Made by a program: the position numbers and the translations under genes
Origin: CAWGUU01 sp963825765
GTDB lineage: Bacteria > Actinomycetota > Acidimicrobiia > Acidimicrobiales > AC-14
Length of the DNA: 64,000 nt
Assembly (NCBI GenBank): GCA_963825765.1
Contig: CAWGUU010000022.1
Span: 20,727-84,726, forward strand
Direction: 5' to 3'
Notes under the pieces: generated by a model
What the model was told of the DNA's origin: nothing
Database searches by the model: none
The model's input: the letters and a program-made list of their open reading frames with translations, nothing else
In this document: in pieces, positions 53,572 to 64,000 of the stretch
How positions within the stretch are numbered: position 1 is the stretch's first letter
Layout of the letters: the number at the start of each line of letters is the position of its first letter

Positions 53572-53602
53572 TTGACCTTGGGGGTGGCAGAAACCTAGGT
53601 TT
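53572..53602 (+). promoter_or_regulatory. Promoter with a 12-bp palindromic operator (DtxR-type gene)
   Basis: -35 TTGACC at 53572-53577, 18-bp spacer, -10 TAGGTT at 53596-53601. A perfect palindrome AAACCTAGGTTT (53591-53602) covers the -10 box. It resembles half-sites of DtxR/MntR-type operators (AGGTT/AACCT), so the downstream regulator may repress itself. Confidence 0.55.
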
Positions 53603-53615
53603 TGCCCGCCAAAAC

Positions 53616-54280
53616 ATGGACGCTACCTTTACGAAATCCGAGCGCGAGACGTTGAAAGCGCTCTACCGGATGTCACGCGGCGGGGAGGATGCCACTACCG
53701 GCGCCCTCGCCGATGCGCTGGGCGTGGCGCCGGGCACCGCCACCGCCACGGTCAAGCGTCTCGCCGAACGGGGCCTCCTCGACCACAAGCTGTATCGGGG
53801 CGTCGAGCTGACGCCGACGGGCAGGGCCGCCGCGGTCAGCGCCATCCGGCGCCACCGGATCGTCGAGCGCTTCCTGTCCGACATGCTCGGCTACGCGTGG
53901 AACGAGGCCGACCGCCTGGCCACCTCGTTCGAGCACGACCTGCCCCAGGAGGTGGAGGACCGGCTCTTCGTCGCCCTCCACCGGCCGGCGTCGTGCCCCC
54001 ACGGGTTCCCGATCCCGGAGCCCGAGACGGCCGACATCCAGGCCATACCGCACCTGTACGACCTCGAGCCGGGCGACATCGCCTGGGTCGCGGTGCCGGG
54101 CTCCACCGAGCCCGACGTCGTCGAGTTCCTCGAGACGCTGGGCGTCCGACCGGGCGTCCGCCTCGAGGTCCGAGAACGCCACCCCTTCGACGGGCCCATC
54201 GTGGTCCGGGTCGACGGGAAAGACCGTGTCCTGGGCGAGAAGGTCGCCCACCAGATCTATGTACGGAAGGAGATCCCGGC

Positions 54281-54284
<4 letters not shown>
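53616..54284 (+). CDS. DtxR/MntR-family metal-dependent regulator
   Basis: A 222-residue regulator. Residues about 10-65: winged helix (GALADALGVAPGTATATVKR, LAERGLLDHKLYRGVELT). Residues about 65-140: dimer/metal domain with HRIVERFLSDMLGY, EADRLATSFEHDLPQEVEDR, and HPASCPHG-like RPASCPHGFPIP, giving the usual His/Glu/Cys ligands. C-terminal SH3-like domain (AWVAVPGSTEPDVVEFLETL). It would respond to Mn(II) or Fe(II). ATGA overlap with hppA, an unusual partner. Confidence 0.88.
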
Positions 54285-56614
<2,330 letters not shown>

Positions 56615-56653
56615 AAGCCCCGGTCCGTCGCCACGTCAGTTTGCTGCGTCCGC

Positions 56654-56695
56654 AGCGCCCCGGATCCGGCCTGAAACCGGCTGCCCAGGGGCGCT
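56654..56695. terminator. Two-way terminator hairpin between hppA and dedA
   Basis: Arms AGCGCCCC (56654-56661) and GGGGCGCT (56688-56695) with an inner CCGG/CCGG stem, in the 99-bp gap between convergent genes. No U-run follows on either side. Confidence 0.55.
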
Positions 56696-56713
56696 ATCGG
56701 TGCATCAAACGCG

Positions 56714-57325
56714 TCACGACTTCGGTTCGGCCTTCGACGCCCGCCGCATCTTCCACAGCTCGAGGAACACCGGCACGAACGACACGCCGACGATGAGGAA
56801 GATGATCGGGAGCAGGTACTTGTCGATGTCGGGGATGGAATTGCCGAGGACGTAGCCGAGCGACGTCAGGCCGACGGCCCAGAGGAAGCCGCCGACGACG
56901 TTGTAGGTGACGAACCGGCGGTACTCCATCTGGGCCACGCCCGCCACGACCGGGGTGAACGTCCGCACCACGGGGATGAAGCGGGCCAGCACGATGGTCT
57001 TGGGCCCGTGCTTCTCGAAGTAGTCCTTGGCCCTGTCGACGTTCTTCTTGTGGAAGAACCGGGAATCGGGCCGCCGGAAGATCGCCGGTCCGGACCGGCG
57101 ACCGATGTAGTAGCCGACCTGGTCGCCGATGACTGCGGCCGCGAAGCACCCGACGAGGAGCACAGGGAAGTTCAGCTGGCCCTGGGAGGCGAGCAGCCCG
57201 GCGGTGAACAGCAGTGAGTCGCCGGGCAGGAAGAAGCCGAAGAGCAGGCCCGACTCGGCGAAGACGATGGCGAGGATGCCTATCGTCCCGAAGGCTTCGA
57301 TCAGCGGCTTTGGGTCCATCGTCAT
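56714..57325 (-). CDS. DedA-family membrane protein
   Basis: A 203-residue DedA protein: start PLIEAFGTIGILAIVFAESG, LFGFFLPGDSLLFTAGLLAS (FLPGD motif), CFAAAVIGDQVGYYIGRRSG, RFIPVVRTFTPVVAGVAQM and NVVGGFLWAVGLTSLGYVLG. DedA proteins help maintain membrane potential and recycle lipid carriers as flippases. ATG 57325 chosen; 57319 and 57355 are alternatives. Divergent from topA. Confidence 0.9.
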   Translation of the reverse strand: MTMDPKPLIEAFGTIGILAIVFAESGLLFGFFLPGDSLLFTAGLLASQGQLNFPVLLVGCFAAAVIGDQVGYYIGRRSGPAIFRRPDSRFFHKKNVDRAKDYFEKHGPKTIVLARFIPVVRTFTPVVAGVAQMEYRRFVTYNVVGGFLWAVGLTSLGYVLGNSIPDIDKYLLPIIFLIVGVSFVPVFLELWKMRRASKAEPKS

Positions 57326-57393
57326 GGGTTGCGGCCCGTTCCTGTCGTTTCGCATGACGGTAGTTGTTTGACAGGAGGCCCCCCCTGCGCCCA

Positions 57394-60111
57394 ATGTCGT
57401 CTCTCGTGCCCAAGCCCCTCGTGCCCAAGCCGCTCGTCATCGTCGAATCCCCCGCCAAGGCCCGCACCATCGCGCGCTTCCTCGGAAGCGGCTACGTGGT
57501 CGAGTCGTCGGTCGGGCACATCCGCGACCTGCCCCGGAACGCCGACGAGATCCCTGCGGCCAACAAGAGCGAGCCCTGGGCCCGGCTCGGGGTCGACGTC
57601 GACCGCGAGTTCGAGCCCCTCTACGTGGTGGCGAAGGAGAAGAAGCAGGTCGTCAGCAAGCTGAGGCAGGCCCTCCGGCAGGCCGACGAGCTGTATCTCG
57701 CCACCGACGAGGATCGCGAGGGGGAGTCGATCGCCTGGCACCTGCTCGAGGTGCTCTCCCCGCCCAAGCGGGTGCAGGTCAAGCGCATGGTGTTCCACGA
57801 GATCACCGCCCCCGCCATCCGCCGAGCCCTCGACAACACCCGCGAGCTCGACGGCCAGCTCGTCGACGCCCAGGAGGCCCGCCGCATCCTCGACCGCCTG
57901 TACGGCTACGAGGTGTCGCCCGTGCTGTGGCGCAAGGTGCTGCCCAAGCTGTCGGCGGGACGGGTGCAGAGCGTGGCCACCCGGATCCTGGTGGAGCGGG
58001 AACGGGCCCGGATGCGCTTCCGCACAGCGTCCTATTCCAGCGTGGAGGGCAAGTTCGACAAGCCCGGCAGCACCCCCGGCTTCGGTGCCACCCTCGCCGC
58101 CCTCGACGGCGCCCGCCTGGCCACCGGGAAGGACTTCGACGAGACCGGGAGCCTGCCGCAGGACTCGCCCCTCGTCCTGCTCGACCCCACCGGCGCGGCG
58201 GGCCTGGTCGAGCGCCTGACCGGGGCCGACTTCGCCGTCCGGTCGGTGGAGGAGAAGCCCTACCGGCGCAGCCCGTACCCGCCGTTCATGACGTCCACCC
58301 TCCAGCAGGAGGCCGGCCGCAAGCTGCGCTTCACCGCCCAGCGCACCATGTCGACGGCCCAGCGGCTCTACGAGAACGGCTACATCACCTACATGCGCAC
58401 CGACAGCACGTCGCTCTCGGAGACGGCCGTGGCGGCGGCCCGGCGCCAGGCGTCGGAGCTCTACGGGCCGGCCTACGTGCCCGAGACGCCCCGCCGCTAC
58501 GAGAAGAAGGTCAAGAACGCCCAGGAGGCCCACGAGGCCATCCGCCCGGCCGGCGAGTCGTTCCGTACGCCCGACCAGGTCGGCGCCGAGCTGGGCAGCG
58601 ACGAGTGGGCGCTCTACGACCTCGTCTGGAAGCGCACCGTCGCCTCTCAGATGGCCGACGCCCGGGGCAAGAGCGTGCAGGTCAGGCTCGGTGCGACCTC
58701 CTCGGCGGGTGAGGACGCGGTGTTCGCCGCCAGCGGCCGCACCATCGAGTTCCCCGGGTTCCTGCGGGCCTACGTGGAGGGGTCCGACGATCCCGACGCC
58801 GTCCTGGAGGACAGGGAGGTGCGGTTACCCGTCATGGCCGCCGGGGACGCCCTCACGGTCGAGGTGCTGGAGCCGCGCGACCACGTCACCAACCCTCCGG
58901 CCCGGTACACCGAGGCGTCGCTGGTGAAGGCGCTCGAGGACATGGGCGTCGGCCGCCCGTCCACGTACGCCTCCATCCTCGGCACCATCCAGGACCGGGG
59001 GTACGCCTGGCGCAAGGGCACCGCCCTGGTGCCCACGTGGACCGCCTTCGCCGTCGTCACGCTCATGGAGCGGCACTTCGGCTACCTGGTCGACTACGCC
59101 TTCACCGCCCGCATGGAGGACGACCTCGACAACATCGCCCGAGGGAGCGAGAAGCGGGTGCCGTGGCTGTCGAAGTTCTACTTCGGGAACGGGGGCGTCG
59201 GCCTCAAGGCGATGGTGAGCGAGCGCCTCGACGACATCGACCCGCGTGAGGTCAACTCCATCCCCATCGGCACCGACGCCGAGGGCCGGGACATCGCGGT
59301 GCGGGTGGGCCGCTACGGGCCCTACCTGTCGCGCGACGGGGAGACGGCGCCGGTGCCCGAGGGCCTGGCGCCCGACGAGCTGACCGTCGAGAAGGCCCTC
59401 GAGCTGCTGGAGACCCCGAGCGGCGACCGGGTGCTGGGCACCGACCCGGCCACGGACCTGCCCGTCATCGCCAGGGCCGGCCGCTTCGGGCCCTACGTCC
59501 AGCTGGGCGACGCCGACTCGGCGGGCAAGAAGAAGCCGCGCACGGCCTCGTTGTTCAAGCGCATGTCGATCGACGCCGTCACCCTGGAGGAGGCGCTGGA
59601 GCTGCTCACGCTGCCCCGGGTCCTGGGCAAGGATCCTGCCGACGGCGAGGAGATCTCGGCCCTGAACGGCCGCTACGGGCCCTACGTGAAGAAGGGGCCG
59701 GAGAGCCGCAGCCTCGACGACGAGGACAAGCTGCTGACTGTCACCCTCGAGGAGGCGCTGACCCTGCTGGCCCAGCCGAAGCCCCGCGGCCGGGCCGCGG
59801 CGGCCGAACCCCTGCGGGAGCTCGGCCCCGACCCGGCGTCGGGTGGCCCGGTGGTGGTCCGGCAGGGGCGGTTCGGGCCCTACGTCACCGACGGCATCAC
59901 CAACGCGTCCCTGCGGGGAGGCGACTCGGTGGAGGAGATCACCCTGGCGCGGGCGGCCGAGCTGCTCCAGGAGCGCCGCGACAAGGGCCCGGCCAAGCCC
60001 AAGGCCGGGACACGCAAGGCGGCGCCCCGGAAGGCCGCCCCCCGGAAGACGGCACAGGGTAAGAAGGCGCAGGCGAAGGCGGCGGGCGCCCGGAAGAAGA
60101 AGTCGGCCTGA
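57394..60111 (+). CDS. topA: DNA topoisomerase I
   Basis: A 905-residue type IA topoisomerase relaxing negative supercoils. Toprim domain: LVIVESPAKARTIARFLGSG and ATDEDREGESIAWHLLEVL. Catalytic Tyr in GYITYMRTDSTSLS. Core motif ASLVKALEDMGVGRPSTYAS. C-terminus has four TopA repeats (FGPYVQLG, YGPYVKKG, FGPYVTDG) and a Lys/Ala-rich basic tail, typical of actinobacteria, with no zinc fingers. The start is uncertain: ATG 57394 has AGGAGG 15 nt away; a CTG at 57385 has perfect 6-nt spacing to it; and the family start (VPKPLVIVES) is at GTG 57421 in a 15-bp duplication. Confidence 0.96.
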   Translation: MSSLVPKPLVPKPLVIVESPAKARTIARFLGSGYVVESSVGHIRDLPRNADEIPAANKSEPWARLGVDVDREFEPLYVVAKEKKQVVSKLRQALRQADELYLATDEDREGESIAWHLLEVLSPPKRVQVKRMVFHEITAPAIRRALDNTRELDGQLVDAQEARRILDRLYGYEVSPVLWRKVLPKLSAGRVQSVATRILVERERARMRFRTASYSSVEGKFDKPGSTPGFGATLAALDGARLATGKDFDETGSLPQDSPLVLLDPTGAAGLVERLTGADFAVRSVEEKPYRRSPYPPFMTSTLQQEAGRKLRFTAQRTMSTAQRLYENGYITYMRTDSTSLSETAVAAARRQASELYGPAYVPETPRRYEKKVKNAQEAHEAIRPAGESFRTPDQVGAELGSDEWALYDLVWKRTVASQMADARGKSVQVRLGATSSAGEDAVFAASGRTIEFPGFLRAYVEGSDDPDAVLEDREVRLPVMAAGDALTVEVLEPRDHVTNPPARYTEASLVKALEDMGVGRPSTYASILGTIQDRGYAWRKGTALVPTWTAFAVVTLMERHFGYLVDYAFTARMEDDLDNIARGSEKRVPWLSKFYFGNGGVGLKAMVSERLDDIDPREVNSIPIGTDAEGRDIAVRVGRYGPYLSRDGETAPVPEGLAPDELTVEKALELLETPSGDRVLGTDPATDLPVIARAGRFGPYVQLGDADSAGKKKPRTASLFKRMSIDAVTLEEALELLTLPRVLGKDPADGEEISALNGRYGPYVKKGPESRSLDDEDKLLTVTLEEALTLLAQPKPRGRAAAAEPLRELGPDPASGGPVVVRQGRFGPYVTDGITNASLRGGDSVEEITLARAAELLQERRDKGPAKPKAGTRKAAPRKAAPRKTAQGKKAQAKAAGARKKKSA
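57403..57432 (+). repeat. Two 15-bp tandem repeats at the topA start
   Basis: CTCGTGCCCAAGCCC at 57403-57417 and CTCGTGCCCAAGCCG at 57418-57432; each carries a GTG and codes LVPKP, so the protein begins with LVPKP-LVPKP before LVIVES. Confidence 0.7.
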
Positions 60112-60144
60112 GGGTCGATCAGCCAGGCGCTCAGGTCCACGCCG

Positions 60145-60150
60145 TAGCCT
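60145..60150 (+). promoter_or_regulatory. -10 box of the MFS-tmk-holB operon
   Basis: TAGCCT, then 8 nt, then the GTG at 60159. Confidence 0.45.
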
Positions 60151-60158
60151 GACGACCC

Positions 60159-61574
60159 GTGGCGGAGCCCCCCCGACCGTTCGGCGACGAGCCGGACACC
60201 GAGAAGATGGCGCCGGTGGCCGACGAGGGGGCGGTTCGCGGCCCCCAACTCCTCGGCTCGGTCTCGTTCTTCCGCCTGTGGCTGGCCCAGGTCGTCTCCT
60301 CGTTGGGCGACTGGATCGGCCTGGTGGCGGTGCTGTCGATCACCAACCGGGTCGGCGGCAGCTCGCCGGAGGCGGCCATCGCCCTGGTCATGAGCGCCCG
60401 CATGATCCCAGGCTTCTTCCTGGCGTCGATCGGCGGGGTGCTGGTCGACCGGTGGGACCGCAAGAAGGTCATGGTCTCCTGCGACATCGGCCGGGCCATG
60501 GTGCTGGCCACCCTGCCGTTCGTGGACTCGGTTTTCGGCCTGTTCCTCGTTTCGCTGTTCCTCGAGATCCTCACCCTGCTGTGGTCGCCCGCCAAGGAGG
60601 CCTCGGTGCCCAACCTGGTGAGCGTCGACAAGCTGGCCAGCGCCAACTCGTTCTCGCTGGCCGCCGCCTACGGCACCTTCCCCATCGGGGCGGCCCTGTT
60701 CGCCTCCCTCACCAAGGTCTCGGAGCTCATCGGGTCCCACGCCGGCTTCCTGGGGTTCCTGGAGCTGAACCAGGAGTCGCTCGCCATCTACGTCGACGTG
60801 TGCACGTTCCTGACATCGGCGTTCATCATCTCCACCCTCGCCATCCCCCGGACCAAGACCCGACAGAAGTCGGCCTCGGTGAAGCCACTGAGCGGGGCCA
60901 TCACCGAGATCCGCGAGGGCTGGCAGTTCATCGGCAGCAATCCGTTCGTGCGCGCGGTCATGGTCGGGCTCGGCACGGGGCTGATCGGAGGGGGGATGGT
61001 CGCGCCACTCGGGCCCCGCTACGCAACCGTCGTCCTGAACGCAGGGCCGTCGGGCTTCGGCCTGATGCTCACCGCCCTCGGCCTGGGCGTGGCTGCCGGG
61101 GTGCTGGGGCTGACCGCCGTCCAGCGCCGGGTGTCCAGGCTGCGCATCTTCCCCGTGGCGGTGCTCGGGGCCGGGGCGTTCATGTTCGCGGCGTCGTCAA
61201 CGTCGAGCCTGACCCTCACGCTGACCTTCATCGGTGGGATGGGGGTGTGCGCCGGCGCCGTCTACGTGCTCGGGTTCACCATCCTCCAGGAGAACGTCGA
61301 GGACGATCTGCGGGGAAGGATCTTCGCAACGCTGTACACGCTGTCGCGGCTGTGCCTGCTGATCTCGCTGGCGCTTGCGCCCCTGCTGGCCGGCCTCCTC
61401 GACGAGCTGTCGACCGACGTCCTGGGGGGCGAGATCTCCCTGGGTGGCGCCACGATCAGCCTCCCCGGCGTCCGCCTCACGCTCTGGATCGGGGCCGCGA
61501 TCATCCTGGTGGCCGGCGTCCTGGCCCTGCGGACGCTGAAATCGGAGCCGGACAGCCCGCAGGGCAACGAATGA
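60159..61574 (+). CDS. MFS transporter linked to tmk
   Basis: A 471-residue MFS protein with about 12 spans: QVVSSLGDWIGLVAVLSITN, GVLVDRWDRKKVMVSCDIGR (motif A), PAKEASVPNLVSVDKLASAN and late FTILQENVEDDLRGRIFATL. Related to the MFS_3/EntS group. An extra segment between the last spans (residues about 415-440, GGEISLGGATISLPG) lies outside the membrane. Substrate unknown. GTG 60159; tmk begins in its stop (ATGA). Confidence 0.85.
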   Translation: MAEPPRPFGDEPDTEKMAPVADEGAVRGPQLLGSVSFFRLWLAQVVSSLGDWIGLVAVLSITNRVGGSSPEAAIALVMSARMIPGFFLASIGGVLVDRWDRKKVMVSCDIGRAMVLATLPFVDSVFGLFLVSLFLEILTLLWSPAKEASVPNLVSVDKLASANSFSLAAAYGTFPIGAALFASLTKVSELIGSHAGFLGFLELNQESLAIYVDVCTFLTSAFIISTLAIPRTKTRQKSASVKPLSGAITEIREGWQFIGSNPFVRAVMVGLGTGLIGGGMVAPLGPRYATVVLNAGPSGFGLMLTALGLGVAAGVLGLTAVQRRVSRLRIFPVAVLGAGAFMFAASSTSSLTLTLTFIGGMGVCAGAVYVLGFTILQENVEDDLRGRIFATLYTLSRLCLLISLALAPLLAGLLDELSTDVLGGEISLGGATISLPGVRLTLWIGAAIILVAGVLALRTLKSEPDSPQGNE

Positions 61575-62212
61575 GGGGGAAGTTGGCAAAGGGGAGGCTG
61601 GTCGTGTTCGAGGGCGGCGAGGGCAGCGGCAAGTCGACCCAGGCGGCGCTGCTGGCCGACCGCCTCGGGGCAGTGACGACGCACGAGCCCGGCGCCACCG
61701 ACGTCGGCCGACGCCTGCGGGAGGTGCTGCTCGATCCTGCCGCCGGGGCCCTGTCGGAGCGGGCCGAGGCGCTGCTGGTGGCAGCCGACCGGGCCCAGCA
61801 CGTGGACGAGGTCATCGGGCCGGCGCTGGCCCGGGGCGACGACGTCGTCTGCGACCGCTTCACCGGCTCCACCCTCGCCTACCAGGGCTACGGCAGGGGC
61901 CTGGACGTGGCCGAGCTGGCTCGGCTCTCGGGGTGGGCAGCGGGGGGCGTCGAGCCCGACCTCGTCGTGCTGCTGGAGGTCGACCCTGCCGCGTCCGCGG
62001 AGCGCCTCGGTCGCGATCTCGACAGGGTGGAGGCGGCCGGCGACGACTTCCACCGGCGGGTCGCGGCCGGCTACCGCGCCCTGGCCGCCGCCGATCCCGA
62101 CCGCTGGGTCGTCGTCGACGGGGTCGGCACCATCGATGAGGTCGCGTCACGGGTGTGGGACGCGGTGGCGGCCCGCCTTACTCCCGGCCTCGAGAGTGGG
62201 ACGGAGGCCTGA
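61571..62212 (+). CDS. tmk: Thymidylate kinase
   Basis: A 213-residue dTMP kinase making dTDP. P-loop VVFEGGEGSGKSTQAALLAD, DRx motif VVCDRFTGSTLAYQGYGRG, and the lid VDPAASAERLGRDLDRVE. Slightly longer N-terminus (MRGKLAKGR). ATG 61571 overlaps the MFS stop. tmk-holB is a common bacterial pair. Confidence 0.95.
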   Translation: MRGKLAKGRLVVFEGGEGSGKSTQAALLADRLGAVTTHEPGATDVGRRLREVLLDPAAGALSERAEALLVAADRAQHVDEVIGPALARGDDVVCDRFTGSTLAYQGYGRGLDVAELARLSGWAAGGVEPDLVVLLEVDPAASAERLGRDLDRVEAAGDDFHRRVAAGYRALAAADPDRWVVVDGVGTIDEVASRVWDAVAARLTPGLESGTEA

Positions 62213-62216
62213 GCCG

Positions 62217-63287
62217 GTGGCCGACGTCTTCGATCGCGTGGTCGGCCAGGAGCGGGCGGTGGCCCACCTCCGGGCCGCGGTGCCGTCGCCGGTGCACGCC
62301 TACCTGCTGGTCGGACCGCCCGGCACCGGGAAGCGGCAGGCGGCCCGCGCCCTGGCCGCGGCTCTGCTGTGCCCCCGGGGCGGCTGCGGGGAGTGCGACG
62401 TGTGCGTGCGGACGTTGGCCGAGGTCCACCCCGACCTGCTGGTGGTGGAGCGGGAGGGCCCGTTCCTGTCCATCGAGCGGGCGAGGGAGATCCGGCGGCT
62501 GGCCATGCGCACGCCGAACGAGGCCGACCGCAAGGTGCTGCTGCTCACCGAGTTCCACCTGGCCCAGGACGCGGTCGCCCCCCTGCTCAAGGTCGTCGAG
62601 GAACCTCCCGCCAGCACCGTCTTCGTGATCCTCGCCGACCACGTGCCGCCCGAGCTGGTCACCATTGCCTCGCGCTGCGTCCGGATCGACTTCGGGCCGC
62701 TCGGCACCGAGGTGTTGGCCGGCGTGCTGATGGGCGAGGGCATCGCCGCCGACGTGGCCCGGGACGTAGCCGAGGCCGCGGGCGGGCGTCTCGACCGGGC
62801 CCGGCTGCTGGCTTCCGACCAGGGATTCGGGGCCCGGCGGACGGCGTGGCGGTCGGTGCCGACCCGTCTCGACGGCACCGGCGCCACCGTGGCGGTGATG
62901 GCCGCCGAGCTCGTCGACCTGCTGGCGTCGGCCGCCGTCGGTCCGCTGGAGGCCCGGCACGCGGCCGAGGCGGCGGAGCTGGAGGAACGGGTGAAGGTGT
63001 CCGGGGAGCGTGGCTCGGGCCGCAAGGACCTTGCCACCCGTCACCGCCGGGAGCTGCGGCGGCTGCGCACCGACGAGCTGCGGTTCGGCCTGGCGACCCT
63101 GGCCGCCCTCTACCGCGACGCCCTGGTGGACGGTGGGGCCGACGCCACCGCCTGCCTCGACGGCCTCGACGCCCTGCAGAAGGCGTCCGAAGCCCTCACC
63201 TACAACCCCTCCGAGGCCCTGTTCCTGCAGGCCCTGCTCCTGCGGCTGCCGCCCCTTCGCCCGGCGCGGGTGCCACGCCCGGGCTAG
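62217..63287 (+). CDS. holB: DNA polymerase III subunit delta'
   Basis: A 356-residue clamp-loader subunit. It starts VADVFDRVVGQERAVAHLRA, with P-loop LVGPPGTGKRQAARALAAA, zinc module CPRGGCGECDVC and LLKVVEEPPASTVFVILADH (the SRC arm is IASRCVRI). GTG 62217 with GGAGG about 10 nt upstream, 4 bp after tmk. Counterpart of Rv3644c. Confidence 0.92.
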   Translation: MADVFDRVVGQERAVAHLRAAVPSPVHAYLLVGPPGTGKRQAARALAAALLCPRGGCGECDVCVRTLAEVHPDLLVVEREGPFLSIERAREIRRLAMRTPNEADRKVLLLTEFHLAQDAVAPLLKVVEEPPASTVFVILADHVPPELVTIASRCVRIDFGPLGTEVLAGVLMGEGIAADVARDVAEAAGGRLDRARLLASDQGFGARRTAWRSVPTRLDGTGATVAVMAAELVDLLASAAVGPLEARHAAEAAELEERVKVSGERGSGRKDLATRHRRELRRLRTDELRFGLATLAALYRDALVDGGADATACLDGLDALQKASEALTYNPSEALFLQALLLRLPPLRPARVPRPG

Positions 63288-63303
63288 CGCCAGCGTCGGC
63301 GGA

Positions 63304-63861
63304 TTACGGGAACGAGGGCGGCACCGGGGGAACGACGGTGAATCCCGTGGAGATGGTCGTCGCGGGAGCCTTGGTGGTGGGTGGGGCGGTCTGTGGCGGA
63401 TCCGTCGGCGGCGGGTCCGTGGGCGGAGGATCGGTCGGCGGCGGGGTGGGTTGCGGGATGGCCTGGGTCGCCGGGCTGGCGGCCGGGGGTGCCGTCGTCG
63501 CCGGCCCCTGGACGGCCGCGGCGGGCGGCTGGGTCACGGGGGGCAGAGTGAGCGTGGTGGTCGAGCTGGGGATGACGGGCGTGAGGCCCGACGAGCCGAT
63601 CGGCGCCGGCGCGCTGGTGACCTCGGTCGGAAGCGAGTCAGGCCCAGCCAGGAACTCGACGGTGAGCGCGAGCATGGACACACCGGTGAGGACGTAGAGG
63701 GCGACGTTCCACCGCTCGCCCCCGTGCAGCCGCTTCCACCGCTCGACCAGGGTGCGCGCCCGGTGGCGCCAGCCGTCGACGGTCTCGCCCGTCTGCACGG
63801 CGAGCTGGTGGCCGAAGACGGCCAGACTCTCGCGCCACCCTTGCTTCGGCCAGCCTGACAT
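63304..63861 (-). CDS. Proline-rich single-span membrane protein
   Basis: A 185-residue protein: cytoplasmic N-terminus with basic helices (HRARTLVERWKRLHGGERW), one span (VALYVLTGVSMLALTVEFLA) and an outside Pro/Thr-rich tail (TPPPTDPPPTDPPPTDPP, then TTISTGFTVVPPVPP). It may sit in the cell wall. ATG 63861 lies 10 nt after a TACCGT box. Function unknown. Confidence 0.65.
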   Translation of the reverse strand: MSGWPKQGWRESLAVFGHQLAVQTGETVDGWRHRARTLVERWKRLHGGERWNVALYVLTGVSMLALTVEFLAGPDSLPTEVTSAPAPIGSSGLTPVIPSSTTTLTLPPVTQPPAAAVQGPATTAPPAASPATQAIPQPTPPPTDPPPTDPPPTDPPQTAPPTTKAPATTISTGFTVVPPVPPSFP

Positions 63862-63927
63862 GTAACCAACGACGGTACCCGGGTGCCGCCCGAACCGGCG
63901 GCCGCGGCATGCGATACTCGACCGAAC

Positions 63928-64000
63928 GCCCGGGTAGCTCAGTCGGTAGAGCAGCTCACTCGTAATGAGCAGGTCGTCGGTTCGAGTCCGACCTCGGGCT
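63928..64000 (+). tRNA. tRNA-Thr (anticodon CGT)
   Basis: 73 nt ending exactly at the window edge. Acceptor GCCCGGG/CTCGGGC, D-arm TAGCTCAGTCGGTAGAGCA, anticodon arm GCTCA-CTCGTAA-TGAGC with anticodon CGT, T-arm TCGG-TTCGAGT-CCGA. The discriminator is T; CCA is not visible because the window ends. Confidence 0.93.

Overview
The window is about 64 kb of very GC-rich, tightly packed chromosomal DNA from an actinobacterium. The actinobacterial signs are glnE, a Tad pilus set with a DUF4244-type pilin, a class E-like sortase, a mycobacterial-style TrkA pair (ceoB/ceoC) with an OB-fold neighbour, and many probable leaderless genes with a TANNNT -10 box about 6 nt before the start codon. Some neighbourhoods resemble Mycobacterium tuberculosis from memory: tad genes, helicase, topA and holB around Rv3644c-Rv3660c, and ceoB/ceoC/APC/OB-fold around Rv2690c-Rv2694c. 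The gene mix looks more like Acidimicrobiia than mycobacteria, but that is inference.

Layout. 1-3.3 kb: edge-truncated gene with a LodA-like N-terminus, a SARP/BTAD regulator, and two small exported proteins. 3.5-14.8 kb: transport and redox genes: an MFS pump, an aldose epimerase, two ABC-2 type exporters (the second next to a TetR regulator), a lipoprotein multicopper oxidase convergent with a PQQ-type sugar dehydrogenase, and a membrane glycosyltransferase. 15-21.3 kb: housekeeping: glnE, nadE, a group 2 sigma factor, and a selenocysteine tRNA. 21.3-24.6 kb: a patch with a frameshifted NACHT NTPase, an HTH/Clp-N pair with a frameshift, and a 24-residue membrane peptide. 24.7-33.4 kb: Tad pilus operon (tadZABC, pilin, TadE-like), then a surface protein with an LAKTG sorting signal, a sortase, and a membrane protein with a long acidic tail. 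33.4-36.9 kb: MrfA-type helicase, RsbV/RsbW-type pair, OB-fold protein. 36.9-53.6 kb: a potassium supercluster: ceoB/ceoC, two KimA-type transporters, a KdpD/KdpE pair, a second OB-fold protein, an orphan DUF4118 sensor-like protein, and an overlapping kdpF-kdpA-kdpB-kdpC-kdpD-kdpE operon with two tiny extra genes. 53.6-64 kb: DtxR-type regulator coupled to a proton-pumping pyrophosphatase, DedA protein, topA, MFS-tmk-holB operon, a proline-rich membrane protein and tRNA-Thr(CGT).

How parts work together. The 36.9-53.6 kb block gathers potassium import (KimA, KdpFABC), gating (TrkA-N/C proteins) and sensing (two KdpDE systems). The Tad pilus and sortase genes form a cell-surface module. The strongest unexplained signal is a set of short tandem duplications that lie on start codons. 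The clearest is a seven-copy 14-bp repeat between ceoB and ceoC that creates six 5-codon minicistrons, each joined to the next by an ATGA stop/start overlap. Similar duplications sit at the starts of an ABC permease, a glycosyltransferase, kdpA and topA. All functional statements come from reading the sequence and recalled family knowledge; no database search was run.
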